NCBI GenBank assembly: GCA_031431235.1
Contig: JANPDA010000059.1
Span: 1-7,481, forward strand
Length of the DNA stretch: 7,481 nucleotides
Origin: JANNSW01 sp031431235
GTDB taxonomy: Bacteria; Pseudomonadota; Alphaproteobacteria; Rhizobiales; Hyphomicrobiaceae
Reading direction: 5' to 3'
Part shown: in pieces, positions 1 to 7,481 of the stretch
Position numbering within the stretch: position 1 is the first letter of the stretch
Layout of the letters: each line of letters opens with the position of its first letter
Translations under genes and position numbers: made by a program
Notes under the pieces: model-generated
The model's input: the letters and a program-made list of their open reading frames with translations, nothing else
What the model was told of the DNA's origin: nothing
Databases searched by the model: none

Positions 1-3258
<3,258 letters not shown>

Positions 3259-3302
3259 ATCGAATGTAGATGCGGCCGGCGGTCACCCGTTTCAATCAAC
3301 GT

Positions 3303-3713
3303 TCAGGGAAGACCCTTGTATGGATTGCGGATCGTCAGCCCATCGATGACATGGCCGTCATGCATATCCTCGGAGTAGAGCGTCGTGCACCCGGCGAGCT
3401 GAGCCGCGGCAACGATCATGGCGTCGTACACTCGGAGCCGATGGTGCTCGGCAAGCTGGACTCCCCGTTCGTGGACGTCGATTGTCAATGGTACAACTTC
3501 GCATTGACGGCGGATGCCATTCAGAGCGATTGCTATGTCGATGAAAGGCATCTTCATCTTGCGGCGCGTGACATGCACGAACTCGTTGAGAACCTGCACA
3601 CTCACCGTCCCGCCGAGCTTCAGCAGTTGTTCTGAACGGCTTGCTTTGCTGATCTCCGTCGAGACGAGGTAGATGAGTGTGTTGGAGTCGAAGAACGGGT
3701 CACTCGCCTTCAT
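3303..3713 (-). CDS. vapC: PIN-domain ribonuclease toxin (VapC-like)
   Basis: 136-residue PIN-domain protein, predicted toxin of a type II toxin-antitoxin pair; such proteins are Mg2+-dependent RNases that block translation. The PIN acidic residues are in place: D9 in FFDSNTLIY, E44 in VLNEF, D97 in RVYDAMIVAA, and D116 or D119 in LYSEDMHDG. The length is normal for the family. I chose the ATG at 3713-3711, which overlaps the end of the antitoxin gene by 14 bases (translational coupling). The frame is open upstream to 3794, but that extension is basic, non-PIN sequence lying inside the antitoxin gene. A weak GCAGG precedes the start. The gene converges on gltB, with only 44 bases between the two stop codons. 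Its GC is clearly lower than its flanks (48% in 3481-3540), which suggests horizontal acquisition. The target RNA cannot be read from sequence. Confidence 0.9.
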   Translation of the reverse strand: MKASDPFFDSNTLIYLVSTEISKASRSEQLLKLGGTVSVQVLNEFVHVTRRKMKMPFIDIAIALNGIRRQCEVVPLTIDVHERGVQLAEHHRLRVYDAMIVAAAQLAGCTTLYSEDMHDGHVIDGLTIRNPYKGLP

Positions 3714-3948
3714 CCGCCAACCTGCTGTTCGCATCTTCCCGGTTAAACTTGTAGTCAGGCGGCAGCGGCCGGCGAATCTTGCGGATTTGCTCAAAGATCT
3801 CGTCGGTGCTGGGCGCCTTCTCGACGGAATAGGAGCGCTTGCCCGCAGGTTTCAGCGTGATGTCGTCGCCTTCCTTCAAGCCGAGCTCCTCCACGAGTGC
3901 GGTCGGAAGCCGGACGGCGAGGCTGTTGCCCCATTTTGCCACTTGCAT
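3700..3948 (-). CDS. vapB: AbrB/MazE-fold antitoxin (VapB-like)
   Basis: 82-residue predicted antitoxin of the adjacent PIN toxin. Residues 1 to about 45 (MQVAKWGNSLAVRLP, then EELGLKEGDDITL) are a typical SpoVT/AbrB swapped-hairpin DNA-binding domain. The rest, about 46-82, is charged and probably disordered (DEIFEQIRKIRRPLPPDYKF), as expected for the segment that wraps around and neutralises the toxin. The start is ATG 3948-3946, with AGGAGC as ribosome binding site 8 to 10 bases upstream. The stop codon lies inside the start of the toxin gene. Antitoxin first, toxin second with a short overlap is the classic order, and family members repress their own operon; the palindrome at 3985-4009 is the likely target. 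VapB and MazE names are used loosely for this fold, so the symbol is tentative while the role is well supported. Confidence 0.88.
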   Translation of the reverse strand: MQVAKWGNSLAVRLPTALVEELGLKEGDDITLKPAGKRSYSVEKAPSTDEIFEQIRKIRRPLPPDYKFNREDANSRLADEGE

Positions 3949-3982
3949 TTGGAAGCTCCTGTGCGCCAGTCCAAGTGTCCTC

Positions 3983-4011
3983 TAGATATACATCCGCAGT
4001 TTGTATATCAA
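3983..4011 (-). promoter_or_regulatory. Promoter of the toxin-antitoxin operon
   Basis: Read on the minus strand, TTGATA (4011-4006) and TATCTA (3988-3983) are separated by exactly 17 bases. They match the sigma-70 -35 box at 5 of 6 positions and the -10 box at 4 of 6. Transcription would start near 3976, giving a leader of about 28 bases that includes the AGGAGC ribosome binding site of the antitoxin gene. TATATC at 3990-3985 is an alternative -10 with a 15-base spacer. No mapped start is available, so this is inferred from the match and its position. Confidence 0.6.
3985..4009. promoter_or_regulatory. Palindromic operator upstream of the antitoxin gene
   Basis: A perfect inverted repeat: GATATACA at 3985-3992 and TGTATATC at 4002-4009, with a 9-base spacer. 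The left arm covers part of the proposed -10 of the toxin-antitoxin promoter and the right arm covers most of its -35, so a bound repressor would block RNA polymerase. AbrB-fold antitoxins bind paired half-sites of this sort in their own promoters. The AT-rich arms stand out in this GC-rich DNA. The right arm ends 53 bases before the gltD start codon. Confidence 0.7.
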
Positions 4012-4036
4012 TCGCCGGGCCAGATCGCAAGATAAT
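4008..4036 (+). promoter_or_regulatory. Possible promoter for gltD
   Basis: With an opposite-strand cassette between gltB and gltD, gltD probably needs a promoter of its own. GATAAT at 4031-4036 is a good -10 box, but at 17-base spacing the -35 position (TCAATC, 4008-4013) matches the consensus poorly, so an activator might be needed. A short inverted repeat, CGCAAG (4026-4031) and CTTGCG (4039-4044), surrounds the -10 and could be a regulator site. The ribosome binding site of gltD is GAGG at 4052-4055, 7 bases before the ATG. Read-through from gltB across the cassette remains possible. Confidence 0.28.
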
Positions 4037-4062
4037 TGCTTGCGCGCATGTGAGGTAGAACG

Positions 4063-5493
4063 ATGGGCAAGATCACCGGCTTCCTCGAGATCGAGCGCGC
4101 CGATCGCGGCAGCGAGCCGATCGCGGAGCGCGTGAAGCATTTTCGCGAGTTCGCCGAGCCGATCGCCGAGGGCACGCTGCGCGGGCAGGCCGCGCGCTGC
4201 ATGGATTGCGGCATCCCCTTCTGTCACACCGGCTGCCCGGTCAACAATCAGATCCCGGACTGGAACGACCTCGTCTACAAGGGCGACTTCGCTCGCGCCT
4301 CCGCCAATCTGCACTCGACCAACAACTTCCCCGAGATCACCGGGCGCATCTGCCCGGCGCCGTGCGAGGCCGCCTGCACGCTCAATCTCGACGACACGCC
4401 GGTCACCATCAAATCGATCGAGTGCGCCATCGCCGACCGGGCCATCGCGGACGGCAGCGCGCTCGCCCCGCGGCGCGTCGACAAGGAGACGGGCAAGCGC
4501 ATCGCGATCGTCGGCTCAGGTCCCGCGGGCTTAGCCGCCGCCCAGCAGCTCGCCCGCGCCGGGCACGAGGCGCATGTCTACGAGAAGAGCCCGCAAGCCG
4601 GCGGCCTGATGCGCTATGGCATTCCCGACTTCAAGCTCGAGAAGGCGGTGGTTGCGCGCCGCATCGAGCAGATGAAGGCCGAGGGGGTGCGCTTCCATAC
4701 CGGCGTGCATGTCGGCGTGACGCTCGGCGTCGCCAAGCTGGAGCGCGACCATGACGCGGTCCTGCTCGCGGGCGGCGCGGAGAAGCCGCGGGAGCTGGCG
4801 ATTCCGGGGCGCGAGCTGAAAGGCATCCACCTCGCCATGACCTTCCTGCCCCAACAGAACCGCCGCGTCTCGGGCGAGGAGCTGGGCTCGGGCGAGGAGA
4901 TCTCGGCCAAGGGCAAGCATGTGGTGGTGATCGGGGGCGGCGACACCGGCAGTGACTGCATCGGCACCTCGATCCGCCAGGGTGCGCTCACCGTCACCCA
5001 GCTCGAGATCATGCCGGAGCCGCCGGCAAAGGAGGGGAAGGACCTGACTTGGCCGCACTGGCCGCTGAAGCTCCGGACCTCGTCGAGCCAGGAGGAGGGG
5101 GCGTCGCGCGAGTTCGCGGTCACCACCAGCCGCTTCGAGGGGGCAAAGGGCCGGGTGAAAAAGCTCGTGTGTGCGCGTGTCGCCTGGCAGGGCGCGCGGA
5201 TGACGGCGCTCGAGGGTTCCCAGCTCGAGCTGCCGGCCGAACTGGTGCTGCTCGCGATGGGGTTCGTCTCGCCGGTGGCCGAGGGGATGCTCGCCGATCT
5301 GAAGCTCGAGCTCGACGCCAGAGGCAACGTCAAGGCCGACGACCGCGCCTATGCCACCTCGCGGCCGAAGTTCTTCGTCTGCGGCGACATGCGCCGCGGC
5401 CAATCGCTCGTCGTCTGGGCGATCCGCGAGGGCCGCCAGGCCGCACACGCGATCGACAAGGTTTTGATGGGCCGCAGCGACCTGCCGCGGTAG
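4063..5493 (+). CDS. gltD: Glutamate synthase (NADPH) small subunit
   Basis: Small (beta) subunit of glutamate synthase, 476 residues, the usual length. It oxidises NADPH and passes electrons through FAD and iron-sulfur clusters to GltB. The N-terminal cysteine-rich region has C46, C49, C54 and C58, then C97, C101 and C105, typical of the 4Fe-4S-binding part of this family. The FAD-binding Rossmann motif IAIVGSGPAGLAAA begins at 147. The NADPH-binding motif VVVIGGGDTG begins at 287. The C-terminal FAD contact FVCGDMRRGQSLVVWAIREG begins at 438. The start ATG 4063 gives the standard MGKITGFLEIER terminus and has GAGG 7 bases upstream. The gene is intact, GC-rich like gltB, and ends with TAG two bases before a REP-like palindrome. 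It lies 804 bases from gltB, not in the usual tight operon. Related proteins (PreT/NADPH-dependent reductases) share the fold, but the N-terminus and the gltB nearby settle the call. Confidence 0.97.
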   Translation: MGKITGFLEIERADRGSEPIAERVKHFREFAEPIAEGTLRGQAARCMDCGIPFCHTGCPVNNQIPDWNDLVYKGDFARASANLHSTNNFPEITGRICPAPCEAACTLNLDDTPVTIKSIECAIADRAIADGSALAPRRVDKETGKRIAIVGSGPAGLAAAQQLARAGHEAHVYEKSPQAGGLMRYGIPDFKLEKAVVARRIEQMKAEGVRFHTGVHVGVTLGVAKLERDHDAVLLAGGAEKPRELAIPGRELKGIHLAMTFLPQQNRRVSGEELGSGEEISAKGKHVVVIGGGDTGSDCIGTSIRQGALTVTQLEIMPEPPAKEGKDLTWPHWPLKLRTSSSQEEGASREFAVTTSRFEGAKGRVKKLVCARVAWQGARMTALEGSQLELPAELVLLAMGFVSPVAEGMLADLKLELDARGNVKADDRAYATSRPKFFVCGDMRRGQSLVVWAIREGRQAAHAIDKVLMGRSDLPR

Positions 5494-5494
5494 A

Positions 5495-5524
5495 GCGGGT
5501 TAGGCGCAACGCGGCGTAACCCGC
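5495..5524. repeat. REP-like palindrome directly after gltD
   Basis: Perfect 8-bp arms GCGGGTTA (5495-5502) and TAACCCGC (5517-5524) around a 14-base centre. It starts two bases after the gltD stop codon and may protect the 3' end of the message or help end transcription, although no T-run follows. The GCGGGTT...AACCCGC pattern resembles dispersed palindromic repeats common between genes in alphaproteobacteria; copy number cannot be judged here. Confidence 0.65.
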
Positions 5525-5551
5525 CGGGGCAAGCTCTGTGCTTCGATAATG

Positions 5552-5575
5552 GCGGGTTGCGCTGCGCCAACCCGC
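5552..5575. repeat. Second REP-like palindrome, sister of the first
   Basis: Perfect 8-bp arms GCGGGTTG (5552-5559) and CAACCCGC (5568-5575) with an 8-base centre, CGCTGCGC. It shares the GCGGGTT and AACCCGC arms with the copy at 5495-5524, 27 bases away. The two look like a paired unit of one repeat family. Confidence 0.65.
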
Positions 5576-5626
5576 GCTTCGCACTGATACCTGTCCGTGG
5601 ACGTTTCGTGCGCGGCGGCATAGCTC

Positions 5627-5690
5627 GTAGGGCGGAAGTGCCGAGCGTACTCCGCCATTTCGATGTGCCTGCACCCACCACGGCGGAATA
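5627..5690. repeat. GTAGGGCGGA-type palindromic repeat, with a partial second copy
   Basis: GGCGGAAGT (5631-5639) pairs with ACTCCGCC (5649-5656) as an 8-bp stem with one bulged base, preceded by GTAG. A further GGCGGA at 5682-5687 starts an element resembling the left arm and is also inverted relative to TCCGCC at 5651-5656. A small GTGC/GCAC hairpin lies between them (5665-5674). The arrangement resembles the GTAGGGCGGA...TCCGCC repeats found between genes in many Proteobacteria. Confidence 0.5.
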
Positions 5691-5743
5691 CGGCACGAAC
5701 GGCGCGTCTCGAGAAACACATCCTTTGATCACCCGTCATCCCG

Positions 5744-5785
5744 GTCGCCGTCGTGCCGAACGCGCGCCTTCTGCACGACGGCGGC
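5744..5785. repeat. Long perfect hairpin, 11-bp arms
   Basis: CGCCGTCGTGC (5746-5756) and GCACGACGGCG (5773-5783) are exact reverse complements. Outward, a T-G wobble and one G-C pair extend the stem to 5744-5785. Inward, after one mismatch, three more pairs (5758-5760 with 5769-5771) leave an 8-base loop. This is the longest perfect inverted repeat I found in the window. No T-run follows on either strand, so it is not a classical intrinsic terminator. Confidence 0.7.
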
Positions 5786-5955
5786 GATCCGAGTTACCTT
5801 CGCGCGGCCGTCCGCCTCTGGAGCTCCACCGGCGACCGGTTCGGCCGCCTCGGCTTCAGGCTCGGGAGGACGCTTGATCGCTGGATCTCTTCCTCTTTGT
5901 CTCTTGGGTTTGGGGCGCAGCATTTCGCGCAGTGAAACCCCATGGATGGCGTCTT

Positions 5956-5971
5956 GCCCGCGAAGGCGGGC
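5956..5971. repeat. Short GC hairpin of a common intergenic type
   Basis: GCCCGC (5956-5961) and GCGGGC (5966-5971) around a GAAG tetraloop. The CCCGCGAAGGCGGG core is seen in many proteobacterial intergenic repeats. It lies within the minus-strand open frame 6070-5729, which argues against that frame being a gene. Confidence 0.5.
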
Positions 5972-6201
5972 CTCCAGACAACGCACCGCGTCGGCAAGCT
6001 CAACAGTTCGTTCGTACTCTTCGACGATGACGCAATTGCGCGGTGCTATCAATCGCCTGACTTTCTGCACAGCGCCGACTGGATGTCAGCCTTCCGTGCG
6101 GAGCACGGCTTCGTCGTGACGCGGGCAAGACGGACCCTCTGGTGCTCGGCTTGTGCATCGACTTGTCCCCGTCCTCGCCAGCTCGCGTAAGCTCACTCGA
6201 T

Positions 6202-6250
6202 CCCCGCCATGCAGGGGCCGGAAACGCGCGCTGGCGTCACGGTGGCGGGG
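6202..6250. repeat. Nested inverted repeat
   Basis: CCCCGCCA (6202-6209) and TGGCGGGG (6243-6250) are perfect 8-bp arms. Inside them, ACGC (6224-6227) and GCGT (6234-6237) form a second short stem. No protein frame here looks real. It could be a repeat or part of a structured transcript together with the next element. Confidence 0.45.
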
Positions 6251-6294
6251 AGCGTCGGCAAGGGCCGGGACCTGAGCTATCTCTGGGCGAGTGG

Positions 6295-6358
6295 GGGTGC
6301 CACGGCCCAGACTACTCTCCGCCAGGGATGCAGCGGAGCCGGGAGCCGGAAGGCACCC
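6295..6358. other. 64-base three-tier hairpin structure, possible structured RNA
   Basis: Three stems nest in order: GGGTGCC (6295-6301) with GGCACCC (6352-6358); CGGC (6303-6306) with GCCG (6345-6348), continued past a bulged A by CC (6307-6308) with GG (6342-6343); and CTCCGC (6317-6322) with GCGGAG (6333-6338), closing a 10-base loop. That makes about 19 base pairs, 142 bases upstream of the hydrolase start codon. I could not match it to a known riboswitch or small RNA; it may equally be another palindromic repeat. Confidence 0.35.
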
Positions 6359-6436
6359 GATGGCGGCGGAAAACTCCCTTCCGGCGGAGCGGTTTCGGCC
6401 GCATCCGAAAATCGTGGTGCTGTACAAGCTCGCGTG

Positions 6437-6463
6437 AATGGGGTCAGAAATGGGATCAGACCC
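6437..6463. repeat. Tandem 12-base repeat with inverted ends
   Basis: AATGGGGTCAGA (6437-6448) is followed directly by AATGGGATCAGA (6449-6460), identical at 11 of 12 positions. GGGTC (6441-6445) and GACCC (6459-6463) also form an inverted pair. GGGGTCAGA motifs of this sort recur in proteobacterial intergenic repeats. The in-frame ATG at 6438 lies inside it, which is a reason not to start the hydrolase gene there. Confidence 0.5.
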
Positions 6464-6500
6464 TGCGGCTCACCACGCCATCACCCACCGGAGCCCCGCC

Positions 6501-7274
6501 ATGACCATTCGCGTCGCCGAGCGCTGGTTCACCATCGAGCACGTGGGCGACGGCATCACGTTCCTGACCGAGCCACACGTCGATCCGTTGCTCAGGTGCA
6601 ATATCTGGCACGTGCGCGGGCGTGATCGCGATCTTTTCGTCGATACCGGGCTCGGCGTCGTCAGCCTGAAGGAAGCGGCGCGGTACTTGCTAGAGCGGCC
6701 CGTCGCGGCGCTCGCGACCCATGTCCATCTCGATCATGTGGGTTGCCACCACGAGTTCGCGGAGGTGATCGCCCACACGCTGGAAGCCACTGGCCTCGAT
6801 TGCGCCGATCCGGCGGCAACCCTGATCGGTCCCCGCTTCGATCCCAACGATCTCGGCACCCTCGAGATCCCCGGCTATCCGATCACGGGGCCGATGCTGA
6901 CGGCGATCCCGCACCAGGGCTATGACGTCCGGAGCTATCGTCTGCGGCCCGCGCGGGTGACGCGCCGGGTCGAGGAAGGCGACATCATCGACCTCGGCGA
7001 CCGGCACTTCCAGGTGCTGCATCTGCCGGGGCATTCGCCGGGTGGCATCGGCCTGCTCGAGCGGGCGACCGGGATCCTGTTCTCGGGCGACGCGCTCTAC
7101 GACGGCGAGCTGATCGATCGCCTGCCGCATTCGAGCATCCCCGACTATCGCGAGACCATGGCGCGGCTGAAGGAGCTGCCGGTGCGCATCGTCCATGCCG
7201 GGCATTGCCCGAGCTTTTCCCGCGAGCGCCTGATCGCGCTGGCGGATCGCTATCTGGCCGCTTCCCGCTGTTGA
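6501..7274 (+). CDS. Metallo-beta-lactamase-fold hydrolase
   Basis: 257-residue soluble single-domain enzyme of the metallo-beta-lactamase superfamily, probably cytoplasmic because no signal peptide is seen. All two-metal ligands are present: H74, H76, D78 and H79 in THVHLDHVG, H178 in LPGHSPGG, D197 in LFSGDALYDG, and H235 in HAGHCPSF. The HxHxDH and GHSPGG motifs place it with the glyoxalase II-like hydrolases rather than antibiotic-destroying class B enzymes; the substrate cannot be told from sequence. The start at ATG 6501 is chosen because GGAG lies 7 bases upstream and homologous proteins plausibly begin near MTIRVAERWF. An in-frame ATG at 6438 would add 21 low-quality residues from repeat DNA. 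Codon use matches gltB and gltD, so it looks native. It stands alone after a 1-kb repeat region and is followed by a hairpin, so it is probably a single-gene transcript unrelated to glt. Confidence 0.92.
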   Translation: MTIRVAERWFTIEHVGDGITFLTEPHVDPLLRCNIWHVRGRDRDLFVDTGLGVVSLKEAARYLLERPVAALATHVHLDHVGCHHEFAEVIAHTLEATGLDCADPAATLIGPRFDPNDLGTLEIPGYPITGPMLTAIPHQGYDVRSYRLRPARVTRRVEEGDIIDLGDRHFQVLHLPGHSPGGIGLLERATGILFSGDALYDGELIDRLPHSSIPDYRETMARLKELPVRIVHAGHCPSFSRERLIALADRYLAASRC

Positions 7275-7275
7275 T

Positions 7276-7295
7276 CGAGCGCGGCCTAGCGCTCG
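7276..7295 (+). terminator. Hairpin after the hydrolase gene, probable terminator
   Basis: CGAGCGC (7276-7282) and GCGCTCG (7289-7295) form a perfect 7-bp GC-rich stem with a 6-base loop, starting one base after the stop codon. No T-run follows, so it is either a T-poor terminator of the sort frequent in GC-rich bacteria or a 3'-end stabilising hairpin. Confidence 0.5.
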
Positions 7296-7322
7296 CCGTG
7301 CGCCCAGCTCGCCGGCGCGACG

Positions 7323-7481
7323 GCAGCAGCCACAAACATCATCAGCGGACTCAGCGTCGGCATGATTAGCACAGCACTGCCGATACTTGTGCTTGCGGGA
7401 GGAATCATTGTTTCATTCAATGTGGCAGGAATATATGGTGTTGCGATTGCTGCAGTAGTAAATATTATTGTTAATTTCTTG
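7323..7481 (+). CDS. hppA: Internal fragment of a membrane ion-translocating pyrophosphatase
   Basis: The frame is open from 7290 to the last base of the window. From about 7323 its translation (AAATNIISGLSVGM, ISTALPILVLAGGIIVSF, then VAGIYGVAIAAV) resembles a conserved central part of membrane-bound H+ or Na+ pyrophosphatases, which couple diphosphate hydrolysis to ion pumping. The hydrophobic run from about 7371 to 7415 fits a transmembrane helix. The whole protein is about 700 residues, but here the upstream half is absent, with no start codon, signal or ribosome binding site, and ordinary GC-rich DNA directly before it. The codons (ATA, TCA, GTA, AAT, GGA) are AT-rich, unlike every other gene in the window. 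The last eight residues (VNIIVNFL) look less like the family than the rest. It could be a transferred fragment or a chimeric join. The family call rests on remembered motifs. Confidence 0.6.

Larger units (their letters stand above)
5494..6500. other. Repeat-rich intergenic region, no convincing gene
   Basis: About 1 kb between gltD and the hydrolase gene. It holds at least seven inverted repeats, listed separately, and no tRNA, rRNA or recognisable protein. The best open frames are on the minus strand: 6070-5729 (113 residues, GTG start) and 6427-6086 (TTG start). They are in the same frame, separated by a TGA at 6088-6086. I recognise neither product. The first has mixed third-position bases and several AGA, ATA and CGA codons, unlike gltB or gltD, and is cut by palindromes. 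I therefore treat the stretch as non-coding repeat DNA or decayed sequence. Confidence 0.6.

Noticed and set aside
3303..3794. Longer 163-residue version of the PIN toxin
   Set aside because: The 27 extra residues overlap most of the antitoxin C-terminus, are not PIN-like, and the ATG at 3713 gives the usual short overlap with the antitoxin gene.
3270..4035. Plus-strand open frames (121 and 120 residues) across the toxin-antitoxin region
   Set aside because: They are antisense shadows of the PIN and AbrB-fold genes, which have clear motifs, a ribosome binding site and a promoter on the other strand.
4531..5448. 305-residue open frame on the minus strand opposite gltD
   Set aside because: Shadow of gltD, whose FAD and NADPH motifs are intact; the antisense translation has no recognisable domain.
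6241..6358. Cobalamin-type riboswitch or SRP RNA
   Set aside because: There are stretches such as GCCGGAAGGC that recall parts of these RNAs, but the conserved B12 box and the SRP tetraloop region are missing.
6438..6500. Upstream ATG start for the metallo-hydrolase
   Set aside because: The ATG lies in a tandem repeat and lacks a ribosome binding site; GGAG sits at the right distance from ATG 6501.
5494..6500. CRISPR array or tRNA/rRNA gene in the large gap
   Set aside because: The repeats are single palindromes with irregular spacing, not direct repeats with spacers, and no cloverleaf or rRNA segment was found.

Overview
The window is GC-rich chromosomal DNA, most likely from an alphaproteobacterium of the Hyphomicrobiales (Rhizobiales) type. 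The evidence is the codon use, the alphaproteobacterial look of the glutamate synthase subunits, and palindromic intergenic repeats of a kind common in that group. The order-level placement is inferred from family resemblance, not from a search.

Layout. Positions 1-3258 (+) hold the C-terminal two thirds of the large subunit of NADPH-dependent glutamate synthase (gltB); its 5' end lies outside the window. Positions 3303-3948 (-) hold a compact toxin-antitoxin pair: an AbrB-fold antitoxin followed, with a 14-base overlap, by a PIN-domain RNase toxin. It is less GC-rich than its flanks. Positions 4063-5493 (+) hold the small glutamate synthase subunit (gltD). Positions 5494-6500 are about 1 kb with no convincing gene but many inverted repeats: REP-like palindromes, an 11-bp perfect hairpin and two nested hairpin structures. 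Positions 6501-7274 (+) hold a stand-alone metallo-beta-lactamase-fold hydrolase, followed by a hairpin. From about 7323 to the end the sequence changes abruptly to AT-richer DNA (38% GC over the last 101 bases) coding for an internal piece of a membrane-bound ion-translocating pyrophosphatase, without its 5' part.

How the parts fit. GltB and GltD form one enzyme, which turns glutamine plus 2-oxoglutarate into two glutamates using NADPH. Their genes are normally adjacent and co-transcribed. Here the toxin-antitoxin cassette lies between them on the opposite strand, so it converges on gltB and diverges from gltD. A 25-bp perfect palindrome between the antitoxin and gltD overlaps a good -35/-10 promoter for the cassette and is very likely its autoregulatory operator. 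It also sits where it could influence gltD.

The most unusual points are the split glt operon with its shared divergent control region, and the abrupt pyrophosphatase fragment at the right end, which may be an assembly chimera. I see no clear sign of a wholly new multi-gene system.
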